DNA of 64,000 nucleotides from Blastococcus sp. LR1 (lineage in GTDB: Bacteria > Actinomycetota > Actinomycetes > Mycobacteriales > Geodermatophilaceae): NCBI RefSeq assembly GCF_020166105.1, contig NZ_JAIUJY010000001.1, positions 372,001 through 436,000 of the forward strand, given 5' to 3'. Within the stretch, counting starts at the first letter, position 1. Each line of letters starts with the position of its first letter. The position numbers were made by a program, and so were the translations under genes. The notes under the pieces were generated by a model. It ran no database searches, had not been told where the DNA came from, and saw only the letters and a program-made list of their open reading frames with translations. This document shows positions 34,211 through 42,091 of the stretch, piece by piece.

Positions 34211-35151
34211 CAGAACGTGATCGCCACGGTCTTCTTGAGCCAGAACCCGCCCACGCCGAGCATCACGGCGGCGACGGCGAGCATCGCGTAGCCGACGAGG
34301 CTCTCGGTGAAGCCGCTGAGATAGCCGGGGTTGCTCATCGCGATGAAGCCGAAGACGCAGAACGGCAGGCCCATCAGCACGACCGCCGAGAGCTTGCCCT
34401 CGGCCGCGAGCGCCTTGACCTGACGGCGGATGGCGCTGCGCTCGCGGATGGTGTGCCCGACCGCGTCGAGCACCTCGGCCAGGTTGCCGCCGACCTCGCG
34501 GTGGATGGCGATCGCCTGGGCGACCCAGACGAAGTCGTCGCTGGCCATGCGCTCGGCGACCTCGTCGAGCGCATCGCTGAGGTCGCGGCCCACCCGGGTC
34601 TCGTTCACGATGCGCGCGAACTCCTCGGAGGTGGGCGAGGAGGCGTCGGTGGAGACGGCGTCCACGGCGCGCAGCAGGCTGTGCCCGGCGCGCAGGCTGC
34701 TGGCCATCAGCTGCAGCGAGTCGTCGAGCTGGTCGGCGAAGGCAGCCCGGCGGCGGCCGGTCTTGAACTTCACGAGAACCCGGGCGCCCACGGGCACCAG
34801 GACCACCGCGACCAGGCCGAGCACCGGACCACCGACGAACGCGCCCACGGCACCGGCGACGACCGCGAACAGGCCGGTCGCGAGCACGAAGTCGGGCAGG
34901 GTGGCCGCGATGCCGGCGGTCTCCAGCGCGGCGGCGCCGGCGGCGAGCCGGCCCCGCTTGGCCAGCGCCTTCTCCACCGCAGCCCCGGCGGCGGCTCCCG
35001 CGCCGGCGAGGGTCGACGTGGGCGGCGCCGTCGTCGGGTCCAGCCGGCTCAGCGGCACCTTGCCGGGTCCGCCGGGCAGGACGACCAGCGCGAGCAGCAG
35101 CAGCGCGGCGGCGACCGCGGCCAGACCGATGAGCAGCATGACCGGCGACAT
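34210..35151 (-). CDS. tadB: Tad pilus platform protein TadB
   Basis: Second F-domain platform protein of the pilus, 313 residues. After an N-terminal span (VMLLIGLAAVAAALLLLALV) come further spans, the F-domain signature DDSLQLMASSLRAGHSLLRA with NETRVGRDLSDALDEVAERM, and a C-terminal hydrophobic pair ending VGYAMLAVAAVMLGVGGFWL. ATG at 35151 overlaps the tadA stop by one base (TGATG); GTG at 35154 or 35160 are alternatives. The following tadC overlaps the same way. Confidence 0.94.
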   Translation of the reverse strand: MSPVMLLIGLAAVAAALLLLALVVLPGGPGKVPLSRLDPTTAPPTSTLAGAGAAAGAAVEKALAKRGRLAAGAAALETAGIAATLPDFVLATGLFAVVAGAVGAFVGGPVLGLVAVVLVPVGARVLVKFKTGRRRAAFADQLDDSLQLMASSLRAGHSLLRAVDAVSTDASSPTSEEFARIVNETRVGRDLSDALDEVAERMASDDFVWVAQAIAIHREVGGNLAEVLDAVGHTIRERSAIRRQVKALAAEGKLSAVVLMGLPFCVFGFIAMSNPGYLSGFTESLVGYAMLAVAAVMLGVGGFWLKKTVAITF

Positions 35152-36557
35152 CACTGCCACCCTCGTGCGGCGGCGGCCTCGGTCGCGCCGAAGACCCGCG
35201 GCGAGAGCTTGATCCCGAGGTCGTCGAACTTCTCGGTGAACCGCGGACGCACGCCGGTGGGAACCGGCTTGCCGAGGAACTTCCCGTGCGCGTCGACGCC
35301 TGCGGAGTAGTCGAAGAGGAACGCGTCCTGGAGGGTCACCGTCTCGCCCTCCATGCCCTGCACCTCGGTCACGTGGGTGACCCGGCGGGTGCCGTCGCGC
35401 AGCCGGGTGAGCTGCACGACCACGTCGACGGCGGAGGCGATCTGCTCGCGGATGGCGCGCAGCGGCAGTTCCATGCCGGCCATGAGGACCAGCGTCTCCA
35501 GGCGGGCGATGGCATCGCGCGGGGAGTTCGCGTGCACCGTCGACAGCGACCCGTCGTGGCCGGTGTTCATCGCCTGGAGCATGTCCAGCGACTCGCCACC
35601 GCGGCACTCGCCGACCACGATCCGGTCGGGGCGCATGCGGAGGGAGTTGCGGACCAGGTCGCGGATGGTGATGGCGCCCTTGCCCTCGATGTTGGGCGGG
35701 CGGGACTCCAGCCGGACCACATGGTCCTGCTGGAGCTGCAGCTCGACGGCGTCCTCGATGGTGACGATCCGCTCGCCCTCGGGGATGAACGAGGAGAGCA
35801 CGTTGAGCAGCGTCGTCTTACCGGTGCCGGTACCGCCGGAGACGATGATGTTCAGCCGGGCGTCGACGCAGGCGTGCAGCAGCTCGGCCATCTCCGGCGA
35901 GAGCGTGCCGAAGCCGATCAGGTCGGTGACGGTGAACGGGTCCTTGGAGAACTTGCGGATCGTCAGCGTCGAGCCGCTGAAGGCCAGCGGCGGAATGATC
36001 GCGTTGACGCGGGAGCCGTCGGCGAGGCGCGCGTCGACCAGCGGCGAGGACTCGTCGATCCGGCGCCCCACGCGGGAGACGATCCGGTCGATCACCCGGC
36101 GCAGGTGCTCCTCGGAGGTGAAGGAGGCGGCGGTCCGGACGAGCTTGCCGTTCTGCTCGACGTAGATGTTGTCCGGGCCGTTGACCATGACCTCGCTGAC
36201 GGTGTCGTCGTCGAGCAGCCGCTGCAGCGGGCCGTACCCGAGCACGTCGTCGGCCAGGTCGGCGGTCAGCCGCTGCCGCTCCTCCGTGCTGAGGGGGACG
36301 TTCTCCTCCTCCACGACGGCGTCGAGCTCGTCCAGCACGATCGCCCGCAGGGCGTCCTCGCCCATCGACGTGTCGTTCATCCGGGCGCCCATGCGCTCGA
36401 AGAGCGCCTTCCCCACCCGGTCCTTGAGCCGGGCGAGCGCATCGGTCGGCGGCGTCGGCGCAGGCACGACCGGACGGGAGCTCCGGGCGGTGGGCAGCGC
36501 GAGGTCCTCGACTGCCTGCCGGCCGCGCGCGGCCTCGAGACGGTCGGCGAGGTTCAT
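35151..36557 (-). CDS. tadA: Tad pilus assembly ATPase TadA (CpaF)
   Basis: Cytosolic hexameric ATPase that powers Flp pilus extension and probably retraction. The 468-residue protein has an N-terminal domain from about residue 60 (ALFERMGARMNDTSMGEDAL) and the core with Walker A GGTGTGKTT near residue 230, Asp box region RIVTIEDAVELQLQ, Walker B RIVVGECRGGES and His box AMNTGHDGSLSTVHANSP. All catalytic elements are intact. ATG at 36557 overlaps the tadZ stop (ATGA); the long frame upstream is a shadow of tadZ. Confidence 0.96.
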   Translation of the reverse strand: MNLADRLEAARGRQAVEDLALPTARSSRPVVPAPTPPTDALARLKDRVGKALFERMGARMNDTSMGEDALRAIVLDELDAVVEEENVPLSTEERQRLTADLADDVLGYGPLQRLLDDDTVSEVMVNGPDNIYVEQNGKLVRTAASFTSEEHLRRVIDRIVSRVGRRIDESSPLVDARLADGSRVNAIIPPLAFSGSTLTIRKFSKDPFTVTDLIGFGTLSPEMAELLHACVDARLNIIVSGGTGTGKTTLLNVLSSFIPEGERIVTIEDAVELQLQQDHVVRLESRPPNIEGKGAITIRDLVRNSLRMRPDRIVVGECRGGESLDMLQAMNTGHDGSLSTVHANSPRDAIARLETLVLMAGMELPLRAIREQIASAVDVVVQLTRLRDGTRRVTHVTEVQGMEGETVTLQDAFLFDYSAGVDAHGKFLGKPVPTGVRPRFTEKFDDLGIKLSPRVFGATEAAAARGWQ

Positions 36558-37750
36558 CGCGCAGCCGCCCGGTGCTTGGCCCGGTACCGGCTCGGCGCCT
36601 TGAGCGGGGTGGCCTGGAAGCGCGTGACCAGCCGGTTGAGCTCCTTGACCATCGGGTCGCGGCGGCTGCCGGTGGCGATGAGCGGAACACCCTGGTTGGT
36701 CGACGCCGGGACCTTCGGCGACCGCGGCAGGACGACGTCGACACCGGTGCCGATCGTCGTCTCCACGTCGCGCACCGACAGGCCGCCCTTCGGGTCGGCG
36801 AAGTTCATGACCACGTGCCGGCCGGCCGGGATCAGGCACAGCTCGCGGAGCACGTCGAGCTCCTTGCGGAGCCCACGCACGCCGGGCACGTCCATGCTGG
36901 TCAGCATCACGACGTCGCTGGCCCGGTCGAGGGCGGCGAGCGTCTGCTCGGACAGCCCGGGGGCGGTGTCGACGACGACGTAGCGGAACTCGCGCGCCAG
37001 GGCGGCCAGCAGCCGGGTGACGTCCTCGCCGCGGACGGTGTCGCCGGCGGCGGGCGACTCGGCGCCGCAGACGGTGAACAGCCCGCTCGGGTGCTGGGTC
37101 AGGAAGGTCTTGAGGACCATCGTGTCCTCGACCGCGGGGCCGCTGACGACGTCGGGCAGCGTGTACTCCGGGACCAGCCCGAGCGCCGAGGCGACGTCGC
37201 CGAACTGGACGTCCAGATCGACCAGGACCGTCGACTGCGGAGCCGAGGCCGTGAGGCCGAGAGCCAGGTTGGTGGAGACGGTCGTCTTGCCCACCCCGCC
37301 CTTGGGAGAGGCGATGGTGATGACCCGGCCGGCGTAGCGCGAGGTCTCCTCGACCGGGCGCAGCACGCGCCGACGGCCGCTGGCGGTGGAGCCGGCGCGC
37401 TCGACGGCGGCGCGGAGCTCGACGACGTCGGCGCCCGGGGAGACCAGGTCACGGATGCCGGCGCGCATGGCGGCCTGCCAGAGGTCGGGCGCGGGCTCGG
37501 CGACCAGCACGACGCTGATCCCCGGGCTCTGCACGTCCAGCCGCGTGGCGAGGCCGAGCGCGTCGGCGACGGTGGCCTGGGGGCCGATCACCAGCACCTC
37601 GGGCAGCTCGCCGTCCAGCAGCTGCTCGAAGAGGCGGGACGGCTCGCCGGGCAGGCGGCCGGGCGGCAGCACCGACAGGTCGCCGTCGGTGGCCTCCTTG
37701 ACCCGGAGGATGAGCTCCTCGTCGGCGGCTGCGAGCACGACGCGGCTCAT
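36554..37750 (-). CDS. tadZ: TadZ/CpaE-like polar localisation ATPase
   Basis: ParA/MinD-type ATPase with a divergent receiver-like domain, 398 residues. The N-terminal 125 residues resemble a response-regulator fold (VVLAAADEELILRVKEATDG) without clear phospho-acceptor chemistry. The C-terminal half has the deviant Walker A KGGVGKTTVSTNLALG near residue 153 and VDLDVQFGDVASALGL and VVDTAPGLSEQT. In other bacteria TadZ places the pilus machine at the pole. It overlaps cpaB upstream and tadA downstream by four bases each. Confidence 0.93.
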   Translation of the reverse strand: MSRVVLAAADEELILRVKEATDGDLSVLPPGRLPGEPSRLFEQLLDGELPEVLVIGPQATVADALGLATRLDVQSPGISVVLVAEPAPDLWQAAMRAGIRDLVSPGADVVELRAAVERAGSTASGRRRVLRPVEETSRYAGRVITIASPKGGVGKTTVSTNLALGLTASAPQSTVLVDLDVQFGDVASALGLVPEYTLPDVVSGPAVEDTMVLKTFLTQHPSGLFTVCGAESPAAGDTVRGEDVTRLLAALAREFRYVVVDTAPGLSEQTLAALDRASDVVMLTSMDVPGVRGLRKELDVLRELCLIPAGRHVVMNFADPKGGLSVRDVETTIGTGVDVVLPRSPKVPASTNQGVPLIATGSRRDPMVKELNRLVTRFQATPLKAPSRYRAKHRAAAR

Positions 37751-38493
37751 GAGAAGACCTTCCCGTAGATGGTGTCGGGCGTGATGACCTCGGTGCCGGA
37801 GACGTCGGCGTCCTCGGGCTCGAGGGAGAGCCAGACGGTGCCGTGCTCGCTGCCGAAGACGACGGCCTCGGCCTGGGCGGCGGTGACCGCGAAGGTCAGC
37901 ATCAGGCTGGCGCTGGGTGCGGGTGCGGGCCCGACACCGGCAGCGGCGGTCTCCGTGCCGTCCGGGGCGGGTGCGGCGACAGGCGCCCCCTGCACCTGGG
38001 TGACCAGGACCTTGTGGAGGACGGCGTGGGTGCGGCCGTCACTCAGGGACACGAGGACGCCCACGGTGTCCCCGGCGGCCAGGCGACCGCCGACGGCGCG
38101 CTGCGGCTCCAGGAGGATCGAGACCTCCTGCAGGCCCTTCGGGACGTCGACGATTTCCGGCCCGCGGATGTCGTCCGCAGAGCCGAAGCGGGCGGCGAGC
38201 AGCTGCTCTCCCGGCTGCAGGTCGACCAGGGCGACCTGGCCCTCGATCTCGGCCAGGTCGGCGACCCGGCCGGGCACGGCGGCCTTGGCCGGGATCGGCT
38301 CGAGGCTCAGGAACTCGGCCAGCCCGTCGGCAGGGGTGCCTGCCGGGATCGGCTCGACGACCACCAGCACCTCGACGGTGCGGGCACCGGCGAGGGCGCG
38401 GGCGTCGGCGCCGCGGACGTAGGCGAGCAGGACGACCGCTCCGACGAGGAGCAGGACGAGCGCCGCGACGGCGGCGAGGATTCGACGTCTCAC
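37747..38493 (-). CDS. cpaB: Flp pilus assembly protein CpaB (RcpC-like)
   Basis: 248-residue membrane-anchored protein with one N-terminal span (ILAAVAALVLLLVGAVVLLA) and an extracytoplasmic part containing an SAF-like beta-clip region (VVVEPIPAGTPADGLAEFLS; DLQPGEQLLAARFGS). In Gram-negative bacteria CpaB works with the secretin; here no secretin exists, so a role at the cell wall is inferred. GTG at 38493 has GGAGG about 9 bases upstream. A long frame into tadG is a shadow. Confidence 0.9.
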   Translation of the reverse strand: MRRRILAAVAALVLLLVGAVVLLAYVRGADARALAGARTVEVLVVVEPIPAGTPADGLAEFLSLEPIPAKAAVPGRVADLAEIEGQVALVDLQPGEQLLAARFGSADDIRGPEIVDVPKGLQEVSILLEPQRAVGGRLAAGDTVGVLVSLSDGRTHAVLHKVLVTQVQGAPVAAPAPDGTETAAAGVGPAPAPSASLMLTFAVTAAQAEAVVFGSEHGTVWLSLEPEDADVSGTEVITPDTIYGKVFS

Positions 38494-38504
38494 TGTCGTG
38501 CCTC

Positions 38505-39479
38505 CTATCGGATCAGTCGAAGGACGGACGAGCCGAGGGTCGGCGCGTCGGGGCTGTAGTCCCAGGCGTCGGAGAGCTCGACGAAGCGGGTGAAGTAGCC
38601 CGCGATGCACTGGCCGCTGTTGCCGGATCCGCCGCAGTTCGGCGTCGGCGTGCTCTTTCCCTTGCTCTTGAAGTCGTAGCCGGTGATCGTGAAGGCGGCG
38701 TAGCCGTAGATCCGGTACCAGGCGTTGGACCCTGAAGCGCCGTACTCGTCGAAGATCGGCAGCAGCACCGGCTTCTTGAGCAGGCTCGCGAAGTAGGCCT
38801 GCGTGCACGGCGTGGGCGGGTTGTTGCCGGGCTCGGAGGTCACGATGCCGTCCATCGCCGTCGTGGCACCGCAGGTGGTGGAGTTGTCGGGGACCAGCCA
38901 GCCGAATCCGCCGGGGACCTGCAGATTGCTGGGGCCGGTGCAGCCGACCGTGCTGTCGGACTTGGTGAAGTCGACGACTCTCGGCGTCGTCCCCGAGGGC
39001 AGGCCGCCGCCGGTCTGCTGCTTGAAGGCGCACCACGAGAAGGCGAGCGGTAGCACTGCGGTTCCACCGACCGGGGCGCCCCATCCGACGGTCGCGGAGG
39101 CCGAGACGCCGGTGGACTCGTGCCCGATGACCGGCGCGAACCAGTGCTCCTTGGGCGTGCTGCCGGTGACGGTCACGCTGATCGGGTCGCTGCCGAGGAC
39201 GGGCTGGCCGGCCTTGCCCTCGGGGTCGTTGGCGAGGAGGAGCGACGTCGCGGTGGCGAGCATGTTCCCGCAGTTGCCGCGGGCGCAGTCCTGGGCGACG
39301 GCGATCGCAGCGGCGTCGGCAGCGACCTGGAGCCGGGCCCGCTCGGCGTACAGCGCACCGACGTCGACGGCGATCGCCGCGAAGCCGAGCACCGGCACGA
39401 GGAGGACCGCGACGAGCGCCGCGGAGGCGCCGTCCTCACGGACGAGCCGCCGGCGGAACCGGGAGGTCAGCCGTTGCAT
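38505..39479 (-). CDS. TadG-like secreted pilus-associated protein
   Basis: 324 residues. The N-terminus EDGASAALVAVLLVPVLGFA followed by AIAVDVGALYAERARLQVAA is the Tad-like (PF13400) pseudopilin/anchor segment, then VAQDCARGNC. The rest is an extracytoplasmic domain with nine or so Cys (SWCAF, GCTGP, TTCGA, TPCTQ, PNCGG, GQCIAG), suggesting disulfides. It lacks the VWA domain of larger TadG proteins. ATG at 39479 overlaps the tadE stop region by 13 bases. It may decorate the pilus or anchor it in the wall. Confidence 0.88.
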   Translation of the reverse strand: MQRLTSRFRRRLVREDGASAALVAVLLVPVLGFAAIAVDVGALYAERARLQVAADAAAIAVAQDCARGNCGNMLATATSLLLANDPEGKAGQPVLGSDPISVTVTGSTPKEHWFAPVIGHESTGVSASATVGWGAPVGGTAVLPLAFSWCAFKQQTGGGLPSGTTPRVVDFTKSDSTVGCTGPSNLQVPGGFGWLVPDNSTTCGATTAMDGIVTSEPGNNPPTPCTQAYFASLLKKPVLLPIFDEYGASGSNAWYRIYGYAAFTITGYDFKSKGKSTPTPNCGGSGNSGQCIAGYFTRFVELSDAWDYSPDAPTLGSSVLRLIR

Positions 39480-39856
39480 CGCATGACCCCCGTTCCGGTC
39501 AGTGTCAGGCCCGCACCGAAGAAATCGGTGAGGAAGGGCATGGGATAGGTGATCGTGAGCTTGACGGTGCTGCCGACGGGTCGACCGGCGCAGCTCTGCG
39601 GGATCGCGATCTGCAGGTCAGTAATCGCCGGGTTCAACGACCCGGCAGCGTTTCGTACGGCGGCGCGAGCTGCCACCTGGTCGTCCTGCAGGGCCATCGT
39701 GCGGACGCCCTCGCGGGCGGCGGCGGAGATGGTGCCCTGCACCTGGAAGGCGCGGCCGAACTCGGCGATGCCGAGGACGAGGAGGAGCAGCAGCGGGACG
39801 ATGAAGGCGAACTCCACAGCACTCGCACCGCGCTCGTCGCGCAGCGAAGACCTCAC
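39467..39856 (-). CDS. tadE: TadE-family minor pseudopilin
   Basis: 129-residue pseudopilin. RGASAVEFAFIVPLLLLLVL matches the TadE processing and membrane segment, with Glu at position five after the likely cleavage Gly. The C-terminal half carries a Cys pair (QSCAGRP and VMRCNG). I prefer GTG at 39856 because GGAGG lies about 11 bases upstream; GTG at 39868 would start inside that ribosome-binding site. It follows flp across a strong hairpin. Confidence 0.9.
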   Translation of the reverse strand: MRSSLRDERGASAVEFAFIVPLLLLLVLGIAEFGRAFQVQGTISAAAREGVRTMALQDDQVAARAAVRNAAGSLNPAITDLQIAIPQSCAGRPVGSTVKLTITYPMPFLTDFFGAGLTLTGTGVMRCNG

Positions 39857-39884
39857 GTCCGTTCCCACCTCCCTCCTCGTGCGG

Positions 39885-39920
39885 CGACGCAGCGACCCCC
39901 GTGCGGGGGCCGCTGCGTCG
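39885..39920 (-). terminator. Attenuator-like hairpin between flp and tadE
   Basis: CGACGCAGCG at 39885-39894 pairs with 39911-39920, then one A/C mismatch, then five C/G pairs closing a four-base loop. It lies 29 bases after the flp stop, the place where partial termination would let the pilin be made in excess over the assembly proteins. Confidence 0.75.
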
Positions 39921-39948
39921 TCACAGCCGCGACCTGTTCAGGTGTGGG

Positions 39949-40185
39949 TCAGGGCGTGGTGGCGGTGCCGCCGGTGGTGGTGCCGGCCTTGGTCAGCTCG
40001 CCGCCGACCTCGGAGAAGAGGCCACTCAGCTGGCCACCGAGCGCGGAGACGACGCCGATGATGACGACGGCGATCAGGGCGACCATCAGGCCGTACTCGA
40101 CAGCGGTCGCGCCCTTCTCCTCCGAGCGCAGGCGGTGCTGCGTGGCGGCGACGAAGGTGGTCACAGCGGTGTAGGCGTTCTGCAT
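39949..40185 (-). CDS. flp: Flp type IVb major pilin
   Basis: 78-residue prepilin, the structural subunit of the Tad pilus. The short basic leader ends at Gly in EEKGATAVEYGLMVALIAVV; cleavage after this Gly leaves Glu at position 5 and Tyr at 6, the Flp signature. The mature protein is a hydrophobic helix with a Gly/Thr-rich tail (TKAGTTTGGTATTP). AGGGAG precedes the ATG. The prepilin peptidase lies upstream, the minor pseudopilin downstream after a hairpin. Confidence 0.96.
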   Translation of the reverse strand: MQNAYTAVTTFVAATQHRLRSEEKGATAVEYGLMVALIAVVIIGVVSALGGQLSGLFSEVGGELTKAGTTTGGTATTP

Positions 40186-40375
40186 TGTCGTGCTCCCTGA
40201 TGTGTCGGCCGTCCGGTTCGGATCGGGGCTGATCCGGCCTCGCGGCTGCTGCAGGGAGTTGTCGTGCCGAACGTTGCGGGGCTTGAGCGTTCTTCACCCG
40301 ATCCATCGAGGAGACCCACCGATGGGATTACGTACAGCAGCGGATGATCACGCTGGGTGAGCAGTTGAGGTGCGG

Positions 40376-41032
40376 TCACCCCGCGAAGGCCGCACTCCAC
40401 CCGATCACGGCAGCTGCGCCGAGCAGCATGGCGGGCCCCAGCGGGAGCTGGGTCTTCCGCCCGACCCGCCGCGTGACCAGCAGGGCGAGCACCACCGTCG
40501 CCTGCACCACGAACCCGCCGTAGGCGCCCAGCAGCACTGCCGCCCAGCCGACCCAGCCAAGGAGCAATCCGAGCAGGGCCACCAGCTTCACGTCACCCAT
40601 GCCCAGGGACCGCGGGGAGATCAGCGCCATCGCCAGGTACAGGAGGAAGAGCAGCGCCGCCGCGAGGAGAGCACGCAGCAGCTGGTCCCAGGCCCCGTCG
40701 ACCGCAGCCGCCAGGAGCAGCAACGCCGCGGTGCCCCCGATCGCCGGGAGGACGACCCGGTTGGGCAGCAGCTTGTGCCGCAGGTCGATCACCGTCAGCA
40801 GCACGCCCGCGCCGACGGCGAGCAGATAGGCGGGCAGCTCCCAGGCGGCGCCGAAGCGCAGGGCGGTCAGCGCGAAGAGCGCGGCCGTCACCAGTTCCAG
40901 CACCGGGAACCGCACCGCCCTGGCGGACCGCTCCCCTGCGCCGCCCCAGGGGAACGCCCCGGCTGCCCGGTTCGCGGCCGCACCCACGCCCAGCCCCAGG
41001 ACGGCGGACACCGCGACGACGACCGCCGTCAC
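40376..41032 (-). CDS. cpaA: Type IV prepilin peptidase (A24, CpaA/TadV)
   Basis: Membrane aspartyl peptidase that removes the leader of Flp and pseudopilins. 218 residues, about six to seven spans. The two catalytic aspartates are in TVIDLRHKLLPNRV and in the GMGDVKLVALLG motif (GxGD). There is no cytosolic methylase domain or Cys tetrad, as is usual for Tad peptidases. It precedes flp by 190 bases on the same strand, so flp may also have its own promoter in that gap. Confidence 0.93.
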   Translation of the reverse strand: MTAVVVAVSAVLGLGVGAAANRAAGAFPWGGAGERSARAVRFPVLELVTAALFALTALRFGAAWELPAYLLAVGAGVLLTVIDLRHKLLPNRVVLPAIGGTAALLLLAAAVDGAWDQLLRALLAAALLFLLYLAMALISPRSLGMGDVKLVALLGLLLGWVGWAAVLLGAYGGFVVQATVVLALLVTRRVGRKTQLPLGPAMLLGAAAVIGWSAAFAG

Positions 41033-41109
41033 GGCGAGCGGAGCAGGACGGCGGGCACGAGGTCACCTTGACACAGCCACCGCCCCTGACCCCGCACCGC
41101 CGGACCGGG

Positions 41110-41481
41110 CTACCGCAGGTCGTCCCACACGACGCGGGCCGAGCGCAGGGCCGCGCGGAACCGGTCGGCCACGGCGGGGCGCACCGATGACGCGAGCCGG
41201 GCCTCCAGCCGCGCCAGCCGGGCCTCCAGCACGTGCGGCTCCGCATGACGGGCCGGCGGGGCCGGCTGCACGGCGATCTCGGCGAGCCCGTCGGAGAGCC
41301 CCCCGATCAGCGCAGCCGCCTCGGCGGGCAGCAGCTGCGCGGTGCCCACGCACACGTCCTCCCGCCAGAGGCTGACGTTCAGCACGCCGACGTCGACGTG
41401 CGTGGAGACGCGGAGGCTTCGCCCCTGCCCCCGGTGGTCGCCGACCCATTGCCCGTGTCGAGGAAGCGGGATGACCGTCAT
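41110..41481 (-). CDS. Conserved hypothetical protein next to rnpB
   Basis: 123 residues from ATG at 41481 (MTVIPLPRHGQWVGDHRGQG). It contains HVDVGVLNVSLWREDVCVGT followed by AQLLPAEAAALIGGLSDGLA and a C-terminal helix with LEARLARLEARLA. I recall similar proteins in other actinobacteria but no function. The reading frame continues upstream into the RNase P RNA gene, which is not coding. It lies between cpaA and rnpB, all on the minus strand. Confidence 0.75.
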   Translation of the reverse strand: MTVIPLPRHGQWVGDHRGQGRSLRVSTHVDVGVLNVSLWREDVCVGTAQLLPAEAAALIGGLSDGLAEIAVQPAPPARHAEPHVLEARLARLEARLASSVRPAVADRFRAALRSARVVWDDLR

Positions 41482-41554
41482 GACCAGACGCTGGCCATCC
41501 TCACGGCGGGTGTCAAGACCGACGCGCACCGCAGCAGCGTCGACCCGGCGGAGG

Positions 41555-41967
41555 ACGACGGACGAGTCGGCCTGTACGCCGGGTTCTGTCCACGGGCGCC
41601 TCGCGGCCTCCCGATGGGCGGTCATCCATCTACGCCTGCCGTTGCCGACAGGCTCCAGCGATCTACCCGCAGGCTCGGGCGGGCCGCCCTCGAACGCCTG
41701 CGCAGGACGACGGCGAACCGTCGTCCCTTCTTGATCTAGCTCCGGGTGGGGTTTACCGAGCCACACCGGTCACCCGGTGTGCGGTGGTCTCTTACACCGC
41801 CGTTTCACCCTTACCAGTGCGAGCACTGGCGGTCTGTTCTCTGTGGCACTGTCCCGCGGGTCACCCCGGGTCGCTGTTAACGACCACCCTGCCCTGTGGA
41901 GCCCGGACGTTCCTCGGCGGCGGGGTCTCCCCCGCCGACGCGACCGCCCAGCCGACTCGTCCGTCGT
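41555..41967 (-). ncRNA. rnpB: RNase P RNA
   Basis: Catalytic RNA that trims tRNA 5' ends. The minus strand holds the bacterial type A hallmarks: GAGGAACGTCCGGGCTCC-like CR-I segment near the 5' end, AGGGTGAAACGGCGGTGTAA then GAGACCACC in the middle (CR-II/III region), and CAGAACCCGGCGTACAGGCC at the 3' end. The termini, 41951-41967 and 41555-41571, are perfectly complementary over 17 bases and form helix P1. Length about 413 nucleotides is typical. Ends are set by P1 and may differ by a few bases. Confidence 0.96.
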
Positions 41968-41974
41968 GCCGGCC

Positions 41975-41980
41975 AGTCTA
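41975..41980 (-). promoter_or_regulatory. -10 element of rnpB
   Basis: TAGACT on the minus strand lies 7 bases before the predicted RNA 5' end and fits the actinobacterial TANNNT housekeeping -10 box. No clear -35 is seen. Confidence 0.5.
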
Positions 41981-42091
41981 GGTGGTGATCACGGCGGAGC
42001 CGCATCCGTCCGCGCAAACCCACCTGCCCCCTTGGGGGGAGGCCCCGGTCCCCGGATTCACCGGCACCGCCCGGCGGCCGATGAACCACGT

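Noticed and set aside
40186..40375. Flagellar-sigma (FliA-like) promoter upstream of flp
   Set aside because: CTCA is present on the minus strand but the expected GCCGAA element at 15-17 bases is not; the GCCGAA seen is on the other strand.
41482..41766. Coding extension of the hypothetical protein at 41110 into rnpB
   Set aside because: The stretch from 41555 is part of the RNase P RNA, with its terminal helix and conserved segments; ATG at 41481 gives a sensible protein.
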